Source of the DNA: Pararhizobium sp. IMCC21322
Lineage (GTDB): Bacteria; Pseudomonadota; Alphaproteobacteria; Rhizobiales; GCA-2746425
Length of the DNA: 64,000 nucleotides
Assembly (NCBI RefSeq): GCF_030758295.1
Contig: NZ_CP132335.1
Location: forward strand, 1,402,412 to 1,466,411
Direction: 5' to 3'
Positions 51,204 through 58,794 of this stretch are shown piece by piece. The notes under the pieces are model-generated. The model saw nothing but the letters and a program-made list of their open reading frames with translations. It was not told where the DNA came from and did not search any database. Made by a program: the position numbers and the translations under genes. Position 1 is the first letter of the stretch, and every line of letters starts with the position of its first letter.

Positions 51204-51848
51204 TTGCTTCGCGAAAACGCTTATGCGGCCTTCAAGGAATCACTGTTTGCCGAGCAATTGCATCCCGGACAGTTTCTATCGATTCAGGAATTATGTGATG
51301 GATTGAACGTCTCGATCAGTCCCCTGCGTGATGCTTTACGCCAGCTTGAAAGTGAAGGGCTGGTCGAACTGCTTCCCAAAAAGGGCGTTCGCATCGCCAA
51401 GGTCGACCGGGATTTCATCACCAACGCATTTCAGGTGCGCCGGTTTCTGGAAGTGCAGGCCTGTTATGAACTGGGCGACAATGGCTGGCCGCAATTGCAG
51501 GAAATTCGCGACCGGACAAAAAGCATTGCCGTCAGGGCAGAAACCAATATTGACGAGGCCCTGCTGCACGATGCCTACAAGACCGATTGGGCATTCCATG
51601 ACGGTTTGATAGCAGCCATCGGGAATGATTTGCTGACCCAGATACATGGCCAGAACAGTGACAAGGTCCGCATGGTTCGTCTGAACCGTCGCTTCATTGC
51701 TTCGCGCGTTTTACCGGCCATGCAGGAGCATTTGAAAATACTGGACGCGTTGATTGTGGATGACCGTGCGGCGGCTGCAGCAGCCCTGAATGAGCATCTT
51801 TGCATCTCGGAAGCCAGAGCCCTTGGAAAAGAACCGGGGCTGGTCTGA
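51204..51848 (+). CDS. GntR-family transcriptional regulator (FCD subfamily)
   Basis: A 214-residue regulator. The winged helix is LFAEQLHPGQFLSIQELCDGLNVSISPLRDALRQLESEGLVELLPKKGVRIAKV-like in order (blocks HPGQFLSIQELCDGLNVSIS and PLRDALRQLESEGLVELLPK). The FCD domain has the ligand or metal pattern DWAFHDGLIAAIGNDLL and ends with a conserved His in EHLCIS. The TTG at 51204 has GAGGGG eight bases upstream and follows the 26-bp palindrome; an earlier frame would run through the operator. It is followed by an NMT1-type ABC importer on the same strand, its likely target. Confidence 0.82.
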   Translation: MLRENAYAAFKESLFAEQLHPGQFLSIQELCDGLNVSISPLRDALRQLESEGLVELLPKKGVRIAKVDRDFITNAFQVRRFLEVQACYELGDNGWPQLQEIRDRTKSIAVRAETNIDEALLHDAYKTDWAFHDGLIAAIGNDLLTQIHGQNSDKVRMVRLNRRFIASRVLPAMQEHLKILDALIVDDRAAAAAALNEHLCISEARALGKEPGLV

Positions 51849-51962
51849 CGAACGCACGCCATCCCTAAAATAGCATCTCTGGCCATGAATGCCTTGCCGA
51901 ACAGAAGATCCGGGACGTGGCCAGTACCAATAGACTGACACCCAAATAAAGAGGAGGAAACC

Positions 51963-52994
51963 ATGAATACAATACTTAAATTAATGCGCTTCGCCATGGT
52001 GGCGTTGTTACTGGGCGGAGGAGCCGCAACTGCACAGGATACTCTGAAGCTGAAAATTGCCGCTGCAGGTGGAACACTGCATGCACCAATTTTTGTGGCG
52101 GTGGAGCAGGGCCTGTTTGAAAAGCATGGTCTTGATGCAGAGATTGTGATGTTCCAGACAGGTGTCGAGATGATCAACGGTCTGCTGGCAGGCTCCCATG
52201 ATGTGAACACGATGGGATCAATTCCATTCCTGTCCGGGGCATCAAACGGCTTTCCGCTTGTTTTGATCGGTCACCTTCATGGCGACGCCCTCAAGGATCA
52301 CTATGTTGACAATAACGGTATCGCATCGTCAGCCGGTATCAATTCAATTGAGGATCTGAAGGGAAAACGCATCGGTTTGCCCCGCGGCACTGGCGCGGAA
52401 GGCTATGTGCTGGGCCTGCTTGCCCAACACGGAATGACAGGTGATGATGTCGAGATGATCAACGTTAAGCCACCGGAGCTTCCGACAGCTCTTCTGAACG
52501 GCGATGTAGATGCGGTTTCCGTGTGGGAGCCATGGCTCTCAACAAGTGTTGTCAACGTTGATGGCGCCAAACAGCTCATCGTCGGCCAATGTCAATCCTG
52601 CTATGATCCCGGCACAATTCTGACGTCCAAATCCGTTGTTGAGGGAAAGGCGGAACAGCTTCGCCGCTTCATGCTCGCATTCGCAGAAGCGTCTCAATGG
52701 GTTCGCCAGAATCTCGATGAGGCTGCGGAAGTGAACCTGCGTTGGATCAATCTCAAGGATGCCAGCGTCATGAAAGCTGCCATACGCAACGGTCTGAGTG
52801 ACCCGCGCATGTCCCGCTACACCGTGGATATGTACCGGGAAAAAACCATTCCTGGTCTGAAGGCTGCCGGCAAGCTGCGTGATGAAATCAATCTGGATGA
52901 GGTTGTTGATGCGCAGTTCATCAATTATGCGATGGAAACAGCTCCGCAATTTTTTGATGATCTGAAGCCGATCCCGGATGATCTGAAAAACTAG
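51963..52994 (+). CDS. ABC transporter substrate-binding protein, NMT1/SsuA/TauA-like
   Basis: A 343-residue exported binding protein. The signal peptide of about 24 residues ends ATAQ-DT. The mature start LKLKIAAAGGTLHAPIFVAVEQGLFEKHGLDAEIVMFQTGVEMINGLLAG is the NMT1-like pattern shared by nitrate, sulfonate, taurine and pyrimidine-precursor binding proteins. Further blocks are INSIEDLKGKRIGLPRGTGAEGYVLGLLA and LLNGDVDAVSVWEPW. AGAGGAGG precedes the ATG. CQSCYDPG contains a C-x-x-C pair that is unusual for the family and may form a disulfide. Ligand unknown. Confidence 0.85.
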   Translation: MNTILKLMRFAMVALLLGGGAATAQDTLKLKIAAAGGTLHAPIFVAVEQGLFEKHGLDAEIVMFQTGVEMINGLLAGSHDVNTMGSIPFLSGASNGFPLVLIGHLHGDALKDHYVDNNGIASSAGINSIEDLKGKRIGLPRGTGAEGYVLGLLAQHGMTGDDVEMINVKPPELPTALLNGDVDAVSVWEPWLSTSVVNVDGAKQLIVGQCQSCYDPGTILTSKSVVEGKAEQLRRFMLAFAEASQWVRQNLDEAAEVNLRWINLKDASVMKAAIRNGLSDPRMSRYTVDMYREKTIPGLKAAGKLRDEINLDEVVDAQFINYAMETAPQFFDDLKPIPDDLKN

Positions 52995-53038
52995 CAGATA
53001 AACGGAGCCGTCAAACAGGGCGGCTCCGTTTTTATCTG
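52995..53038 (+). terminator. Long stem-loop with T run between binding-protein and ATPase genes
   Basis: ACGGAGCCG (53002-53010) pairs with CGGCTCCGT (53021-53029), followed by TTTTT. The outer CAGATA/TATCTG arms extend the stem with two unpaired bases. Such a partial terminator inside an ABC operon lowers permease and ATPase expression compared with the binding protein. Confidence 0.7.
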
Positions 53039-53053
53039 CCAGAGCAAAGAAAT

Positions 53054-53845
53054 GTGGTTGTGAACAAAGAACTCCCCAAAATTTCGGTCGACAACGCGTC
53101 CATCGCCTACACCAATCAGGACCTTTCCGAGCCGCATCTGGCGGTCAAGGATGTCACATTGGAGGTGAGTGCAAACGAGTTTCTGGTCGTTGTCGGGCCC
53201 AGTGGTTGCGGAAAATCCTCATTGCTGTCGGCAATCGCCGGATTTCTGACACCGCAGAGCGGCAGCATCAAGCTGAACGGCAAGGACATTGAAGGACCGG
53301 GCGCTGATCGCGGTGTGGTGTTTCAGGATTATGCCCTGCTGCCGTGGAAAACGGTGCTGGACAATGTTGGCCTTGGCCTGAAATTCCGTGGCAAATCCAA
53401 GCCCGAGCGCGATAAAACAGCCCGTGAATATCTGGCCCTGTGTGGCCTTGCAGATGCGGAAGCGAAATACCCCCATCAATTGTCAGGTGGCATGCGCCAG
53501 CGCGCGGCCGTGGCACGCACATTGGCGAATGAGCCGGAAGTGATGTTGATGGATGAGCCGTTTGCAGCCGTGGATGCACAAACCCGCATGACGCTTCAGG
53601 AAGAACTGGTCCGCATCTGGCAACAGACAGAAGTGACCGTCTTTTTTGTAACCCACAGTGTGGAAGAAGCCATCTTTCTCGGTGACCGGGTTATGGTTCT
53701 GTCTTCCGGCCCTGGCGAGATCAAGGCGATGGTGGATATCGATATTGACCGTTCAGAACGAGATATGTCGTCACTGAATTCCAATCCGCGCTTTCAGGCA
53801 TTGCGCGACGAGATCACAAAGCTGGTCAGGCAGGATGCGGCGTGA
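53054..53845 (+). CDS. ABC transporter ATP-binding protein, SsuB/TauB-like
   Basis: A 263-residue ATPase. Walker A is VVGPSGCGKSSLLSAIAGF, the Q-loop is VVFQDYALLPWKTVLDNVGLG, the signature is QLSGGMRQRAAVARTLA, Walker B is EVMLMDEPFAAVDAQTR and the H-loop FFVTHSVEEAIFLGDRV. The order and FQDYALLPWKT are typical of nitrate/sulfonate/taurine ATPases. The start is a GTG with no clear ribosome site; a second GTG two codons later is also possible. The stop overlaps the next ATG (TGATG). Confidence 0.88.
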   Translation: MVVNKELPKISVDNASIAYTNQDLSEPHLAVKDVTLEVSANEFLVVVGPSGCGKSSLLSAIAGFLTPQSGSIKLNGKDIEGPGADRGVVFQDYALLPWKTVLDNVGLGLKFRGKSKPERDKTAREYLALCGLADAEAKYPHQLSGGMRQRAAVARTLANEPEVMLMDEPFAAVDAQTRMTLQEELVRIWQQTEVTVFFVTHSVEEAIFLGDRVMVLSSGPGEIKAMVDIDIDRSERDMSSLNSNPRFQALRDEITKLVRQDAA

Positions 53846-54189
53846 TGGGTTGGATGCGAGTGCTGCTGAAGCCGCCGATCCTGACCACATCCCTGATCCT
53901 GGTCTTTGTGCTGGTCATTGCGTTGCACCGCACCTCACAGCGTGATCTGAAACTGGACGGGTTCCAGACAGAGCCGGGGGGGAAATACGCCATTGTTGCA
54001 AGTCTCGACTTTCAACCGGAAGCATTTCACATGACGCGTCTGCAGCAGACCGGCAGGTTGATGCGGGTAGATGAAACCAACGTGTATCTGCGTGATGTGT
54101 CGACCGGGGACCTGCTGGCACTGGCGAGCAAACCATGGATTTCATCAATCAATTCCTGGGATCCAGAGCAGGGTGACGCAAGTGAGTAG
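53845..54189 (+). CDS. Small membrane-anchored protein of unknown function in an ABC operon
   Basis: A 114-residue protein. One hydrophobic segment (ILTTSLILVFVLVIALH, about residues 12-28) follows a short basic N-terminus. The remaining 85 residues would be periplasmic. They include YAIVASLDFQPEAFHMTRL and RVDETNVYLRDVSTGDLLAL, which look like a small beta-rich domain. I do not recognise the family. Tight overlaps on both sides (TGATG with the ATPase, 8 bases with the permease) show it is translated with the transporter. It may be an accessory subunit of the importer. Confidence 0.6.
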   Translation: MGWMRVLLKPPILTTSLILVFVLVIALHRTSQRDLKLDGFQTEPGGKYAIVASLDFQPEAFHMTRLQQTGRLMRVDETNVYLRDVSTGDLLALASKPWISSINSWDPEQGDASE

Positions 54190-55000
54190 GTCGCCAGCTC
54201 AGGCACGTTTGATAAAGCGTGGGATTAAAGCTTCCAAAGGCGTCGCCGGGATAGCGGCCCTGTTCATCGCCTGGCAGATAGGTGCCAGCGTGTCCGGGGT
54301 CAGTTCCTATTTCTTTCCAGCACCGGTTGATGTCTATCACGCCTTTATGGACATGATGCGCAAAGGCATTCTGGAGGTCTATCTTCTGGACAGCCTTTAC
54401 CGCTATGTGGCCGGTGTCTTTCTTGGCTCCCTTGTGGGAATTGGTGTTGCGCTTGCACTTGGCCTGAACAAGGCCATTGCCGCCGTTTTCGCACCGCTGG
54501 TCGGGTTCTTCTATGCAATTGTGGAATCGGCCTGGCTGCCGGTCTTCGTCATCTGGTTTGGCTATGGCATTACGACCATATTGACGTTGCTGATCTTCGT
54601 GGTCGCATTTCCCATTCTCTACAATGTTCTGGCTGGTATTCAGACCCTGCCAATCGTCTATGTAAATGCGGCGCGCTCACTGGGCGCTACCCGCTGGCAA
54701 ATCCTCAGGGAGGTTATTTTGCCGGGTGTGTTGCCAAGCATTGTAACCGGTTTTCGCATTGGTGCCGGTTTTGCATTCCGTGGCCTCATCATTGCTGAAG
54801 CCATTGCCGCCACATCAGGAATCGGCTTTCTGATTTTCGATGGTGCGGCCAACAAGCAAACCGACAGAACCATTGTCGGCATGATTATCATGGGGCTGTT
54901 GTGGCTGATTATCGAACTGGCCTATCTGCGCCCCTTTGAGCGCGCCACCATTCAAAAATGGGGCTTGGTGACTACAGCCGAGCAGCGTGAGATTCAATGA
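54182..55000 (+). CDS. ABC transporter permease (SsuC/TauC-like), first
   Basis: A 272-residue permease of the BPD_transp_1 family with six membrane segments. YRYVAGVFLGSLVGIGVALALGL and the EAA loop YVNAARSLGATRWQILREVILPGVLPSIVTGFRIGAGFAFRGLIIAEAIAATSGIGFLIFDGA identify it. The GTG at 54182 has AGGGTGA upstream and overlaps the small protein by eight bases; a longer frame is a shadow. The stop overlaps the second permease ATG (ATGA). Confidence 0.87.
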   Translation: MSRSPAQARLIKRGIKASKGVAGIAALFIAWQIGASVSGVSSYFFPAPVDVYHAFMDMMRKGILEVYLLDSLYRYVAGVFLGSLVGIGVALALGLNKAIAAVFAPLVGFFYAIVESAWLPVFVIWFGYGITTILTLLIFVVAFPILYNVLAGIQTLPIVYVNAARSLGATRWQILREVILPGVLPSIVTGFRIGAGFAFRGLIIAEAIAATSGIGFLIFDGAANKQTDRTIVGMIIMGLLWLIIELAYLRPFERATIQKWGLVTTAEQREIQ

Positions 55001-55776
55001 TGAAAACCTTCAAACTCAGGCCATATCTACTCGCTGCAATGCCCTTTATCGGCATCCTGATATTATGGACGGTGCTGCCCTCACTGCTGTCTGTGCCAGC
55101 TTACAAACTGCCATCTCCGCAGCTTGTCTGGACCAAAGCAATCGAACTCACCGGCGATGGATCGCTGTTGGAACATATTCTGGTCAGTCTCTATCGGCTG
55201 GCGCTTGGATTTATCGTGGGAAATCTGCTGGCAGTCCCGATTGGCATTGCCATTGGCGTCAACAGACATGCATCTGATTTCCTGCTGCCCCTGCTGACAT
55301 TTCTGCAATCCATTGCCGGTATTGCCTGGATTCCGCTGGCCGTCTTGTGGTTTGGCATTGGCGATGGCGCAATCATCTTCGTTATTGCCAATATCATCTT
55401 CTTCTCAAATCTCTACAACACGGTGATTGGTGTTGAATCCATCCCGCAAACCTATTACCGCGCTGTTCTCTCACTTGGGGCCAGCCGGTTTGATATTCTG
55501 AAATCCGTCATCATCCCCGGTGCCTTTGTGCAGCTGATCGTTGGCTTTCGCTCATCCATGGCTTTTGGCTGGCGCGCCCTGATCGGAGCAGAACTCATCG
55601 CTGGAACCACGGGGCTTGGCTATATGACCCTTGATGCCGTTCAATGGTATCAGACCGAGACAGTCATATTGGGCATGATTATCGTGGGCGTCATCTGGCT
55701 TGTCATGGACCGCTTCCTGTTCCGCAAACTGGAAACCATGACCGTGCGCCGATGGGGCATCCTTCAAGACAAATAG
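54997..55776 (+). CDS. ABC transporter permease (SsuC/TauC-like), second
   Basis: A 259-residue permease homologous to, but distinct from, the preceding one. It shows YRLALGFIVGNLLAVPIGIAIGV, SIAGIAWIPLAVLWFGIGDGAIIFVIANIIFFSNLYNTVIGV and the EAA loop YRAVLSLGASRFDILKSVIIPGAFVQLIVGFRSSMAFGWRALIGAELIAG. Most SsuABC/TauABC-type importers have a single permease gene and a homodimeric channel. Here two coupled genes imply a heterodimer. It is the last gene of the operon and converges on the cation efflux gene. Confidence 0.87.
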   Translation: MMKTFKLRPYLLAAMPFIGILILWTVLPSLLSVPAYKLPSPQLVWTKAIELTGDGSLLEHILVSLYRLALGFIVGNLLAVPIGIAIGVNRHASDFLLPLLTFLQSIAGIAWIPLAVLWFGIGDGAIIFVIANIIFFSNLYNTVIGVESIPQTYYRAVLSLGASRFDILKSVIIPGAFVQLIVGFRSSMAFGWRALIGAELIAGTTGLGYMTLDAVQWYQTETVILGMIIVGVIWLVMDRFLFRKLETMTVRRWGILQDK

Positions 55777-55789
55777 TAGAGCCCGGACC

Positions 55790-56761
55790 CTAACCCGTCC
55801 AGCTGTGTTCGTGATCCCCATGTTGATCGGTTTTGTCGGCTCCACTGGCAGCCGCATGACCAACAGTCTTTGCTGCGGGGCAGGCATGGATCGAACATTC
55901 AATTTCCAGTGTTGCATGCGCAATGCCAAATTTGGCTTGAAGCAATTCCTTGGTGGTCATCTTGATAGCATCAGCATGTCCCCATGCGCCTTGTGATACA
56001 ACCAGATGTGCATTGAGCGCCGTCTCATGTTCCTGCATCTGCCAAAGGTGCACATGATGAATATCTGCCACACCCTCAATGGACCGGAGTTCTGCCAGAA
56101 TATCGGGAATACTCATATCAGGTGGGCTACCAAGCATCAGAATGCGGATCACAGGCCCGATCTCCGCAAATGACTGCCACAGGATATAAGCAGCAATCAT
56201 CAGAGTGACAATCGGGTCCACCAGACGCCAGTCATAAAGCAGGATCAGGGTGCCGGCGAAAATGACGGCGATCGATCCCAACGCATCCGCCACATTGTGC
56301 AGGAACGCTGCACGAATATTCATACTCTGCTTGGACATGGTAAATGTCAGAAGCGCTGTAACGGTATCAACGGCAAGCGCTATGCCTGCAATGATGATAA
56401 CCAGCCAGCCATCCACGCCCTGCGGATCAAAGAACCGCAAGACCGCCTCATAAATCAGATAGAGCCCGATAACGATCAGTGTTGTGTAATTGACCAGCGC
56501 CGCCACGATCTCGGCTCTGCCATAGCCAAATGTCATGGCTTCATCTGCCGGACGGCGCGCAATCTTGCGCGCGGCAAACGCGATGATCAGCGAAATGGCG
56601 TCGGAAAAATTATGTAACGCATCAGCCAGCAACGCCAGGCTGCCAGACAGAATGCCGCCAATGATCTGAGCAATTGTAAGGCCCAGATTGACGACAACAG
56701 CCCAGAATACACGCGTGTCGCCAGCGTCCGGGTCTATGTGATGGTGGTGATGTCCTGCCAA
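55790..56761 (-). CDS. Cation diffusion facilitator (Zn/Co/Cd efflux, DmeF/CzcD type)
   Basis: A 323-residue metal/proton antiporter with six membrane segments. The metal sites in segments II and V are LADALHNFSDAISL and AFLHNVADALGS (H-x-x-x-D). It begins GHHHHHIDP, a His-rich metal-binding start, and the C-terminal cytoplasmic domain has VADIHHVHLWQMQEHE, the usual dimerisation and metal sensing part. The end is again His-rich (DQHGDHEHSWTG). Zn2+, Co2+ or Cd2+ are plausible; Zn is likeliest from the HxxxD sites. No metal regulator is adjacent. Confidence 0.9.
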   Translation of the reverse strand: MAGHHHHHIDPDAGDTRVFWAVVVNLGLTIAQIIGGILSGSLALLADALHNFSDAISLIIAFAARKIARRPADEAMTFGYGRAEIVAALVNYTTLIVIGLYLIYEAVLRFFDPQGVDGWLVIIIAGIALAVDTVTALLTFTMSKQSMNIRAAFLHNVADALGSIAVIFAGTLILLYDWRLVDPIVTLMIAAYILWQSFAEIGPVIRILMLGSPPDMSIPDILAELRSIEGVADIHHVHLWQMQEHETALNAHLVVSQGAWGHADAIKMTTKELLQAKFGIAHATLEIECSIHACPAAKTVGHAAASGADKTDQHGDHEHSWTG

Positions 56762-56875
56762 TGCCTAATCCTGCGCCATTCCTGCCGAATTCATATTCAT
56801 TCCATATTTCAAGAATATCTGTGCCCATTATGTGTCGCACTTTTGCACACTTTCTCACACAGGCGGCCTGAAAGC

Positions 56876-57823
56876 ATGTTTAAACACACCCTCCCAATTG
56901 TCTTTCTCTGCACGCTCGCACCTGCTGCTTTTGCACAGGAACCAACCTTCACAACCGGCCCGGCAGAAATCACCAACCCTGGTCTCATTGATTGCGGGCG
57001 CCGGTCTCGTGTCAGTCTGGTCGGAGAGATTACGGCCGATGACGGCACGGTATGGACTGTTCCGGCAGCGACCAATTTTGAAACAGCTCCAAAAGCAACT
57101 GATCTGTACAATGAGTGTGGCGGCGCCCAGCTTGGCTCTCTTTCAGAGCTGAACCTGGCGGACGTTCCGCTGATGGATGCGGGCGGCGATGAGGAATTCA
57201 CCGCCTATATCTTCGCAGACAATTATTTCGAGTTCTATGTAAATGGCGAGTTGCTGGCGGTCGATCCGGTTCCGTTCACGCCATTCAACTCAAATGTAAT
57301 CCGCTTTTCCGCTGATCGTCCGGTGACCATTGCCGTGATGATGGTTGATTGGGAAGAAAATCTGGGTCTTGGCTCTGAAGCCAACCGCAGCGCAAGCCAT
57401 CATCCGGGTGATGGCGGCTTCGTGGCCCATATTCAGGATGCTGCAGGTAAAATCGTTGCCCTGACAGATTCCAGTTGGCGCGCGCAGACCTTTTACACCG
57501 CACCGCTTAAGGACCGCACTTGCCTTGTTGTAAGTGGTCCACTGCGGGACAGTTCGACCTGTGATCAGGAAGGCGTAAATGATGCAACAGGCTTTTCCGC
57601 CGCTCACTGGGCCATGCCCGAAGACTGGATGATGCCCAATTTTGACGACAGCATCTGGCCTTACGCCTCGACCTATACAAATGACATTGTTGGCGTCGAC
57701 AACAAAAAAAGCTTCACAAATTTCGTGGATGTTTTTGACACGCCCGATGCGGATGCAGACTTCATCTGGTCAACCAATCTGGTGCTCGACAATCTTGTGC
57801 TTTTGCGAAAGACAGTTGAATAA
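56876..57823 (+). CDS. Secreted protein of unknown function
   Basis: A 315-residue exported protein. The ATG at 56876 begins a clear signal peptide (MFKHTLPIVFLCTLAPAAFA), and the earlier open frame is disregarded. The mature protein has paired cysteines (LIDCGRRSR, LYNECGGAQ, RTCLVVSG, SSTCDQEG) and a repeated beta motif: FIFADNYFEFYVNGELL-like with YIFADNYFEFYVNGELLAVD and later DDSIWPYASTYTND. This recalls the galactose-binding-like jelly roll that precedes rhamnosidase or glycosidase modules. No catalytic motif was seen. It is divergent from the cation efflux gene; a link is not proven. Confidence 0.65.
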   Translation: MFKHTLPIVFLCTLAPAAFAQEPTFTTGPAEITNPGLIDCGRRSRVSLVGEITADDGTVWTVPAATNFETAPKATDLYNECGGAQLGSLSELNLADVPLMDAGGDEEFTAYIFADNYFEFYVNGELLAVDPVPFTPFNSNVIRFSADRPVTIAVMMVDWEENLGLGSEANRSASHHPGDGGFVAHIQDAAGKIVALTDSSWRAQTFYTAPLKDRTCLVVSGPLRDSSTCDQEGVNDATGFSAAHWAMPEDWMMPNFDDSIWPYASTYTNDIVGVDNKKSFTNFVDVFDTPDADADFIWSTNLVLDNLVLLRKTVE

Positions 57824-57838
57824 CTTACAGCGCCTAAA

Positions 57839-58624
57839 TCACGAGGCCTGAACAGATCGCGAAATTTCATGAACCCGCTCGGTATTGTCAACGGCCAGTG
57901 AACCATCTTGGTTCCAGAGCGAGTTTTCAAAGCCGACGCGGACTTTCCCGCCCAGTCTGACAGCTTCTGTCAGACAGTCTGTCTCTTCGCGCCCGAAGGC
58001 ACACAGCATCCAGTCGAATGTATGGGCGCTAGAGCTGCCCAACAGATCAAGCAGGGACTGTATGTCATCCAGGCGGCTGATGCGCGTGCCCTGATAGTCG
58101 CCCAGAACGAATTGCAGCAAATGATGCGTGCCGGGAATTTTGCCCGCGTCTAAAGCGCCGAGAAACGCCGCGACCTCTTTGGGGGTATAAAGAATGTGCT
58201 GGATCGCAACGTTGGCTTCTGCTGCCCAATGATAAAAATCCCGTGCGGCGGGCCAGGCTTCAGGCGAGGGGGCCATTTCCCTCAGCGCAACAGAAACATG
58301 ATCCGGCTTCAGGGCACGAACAATGGCTATCTGCTCGCCGGTTTCGTAGCGACCGGCAGCTTCCGATGTCACTTGAAGATACATTTCCGGAACAGCAGCC
58401 ATGAGCGCCTCAAGCAATTGCGCATAGCCCGCTGCATCCAGCAGATGCAGTCCCTGTTCGTCCCTGATGTGAAGATGTATCCCGTCTGCACCTGCTTTTT
58501 GGCAGGCAATCGCGGTTTCAACCAGTTCCGACTGCGTCAGGGGAATGGCCGGATGATCCGCTTTGGTTCTGCGCGCACCATTGGGTGCCACCATGATGTT
58601 TGGCAATGGCCGGTGATGGATCAT
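57839..58624 (-). CDS. Beta-keto acid cleavage enzyme (BKACE, DUF849)
   Basis: A 261-residue Zn-dependent enzyme of the DUF849 family, which cleaves a beta-keto acid with acetyl-CoA to give acetoacetate and a new acyl-CoA. Conserved blocks are IMVAPNGARR near the N-terminus, GADGIHLHIRDEQGLHLLD with the metal-binding H-x-H, LQVTSEAAGRY, and VRLGGKVRVGFENSLW near the end with the catalytic acidic residue. The ATG at 58624 gives the family's N-terminus; a GTG 48 bases earlier is possible. It is the last gene of a five-gene minus-strand operon with a tricarboxylate-type transporter. Confidence 0.82.
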   Translation of the reverse strand: MIHHRPLPNIMVAPNGARRTKADHPAIPLTQSELVETAIACQKAGADGIHLHIRDEQGLHLLDAAGYAQLLEALMAAVPEMYLQVTSEAAGRYETGEQIAIVRALKPDHVSVALREMAPSPEAWPAARDFYHWAAEANVAIQHILYTPKEVAAFLGALDAGKIPGTHHLLQFVLGDYQGTRISRLDDIQSLLDLLGSSSAHTFDWMLCAFGREETDCLTEAVRLGGKVRVGFENSLWNQDGSLAVDNTERVHEISRSVQAS

Positions 58625-58794
58625 AGAACGGCAAAACTCCGATGAGGGTTGGGTCCGGAATTTATAAAACACATTTTAAAGTGGCACGCCAATACCGGCC
58701 AACGAACCGCTTGGAGTATGTGAAGTGAGGTTCCAGATTTGTGAAAATTGCTGAGAGATGAGCAGAATGACGCAAGATTTCTGATTTCGCTGCC

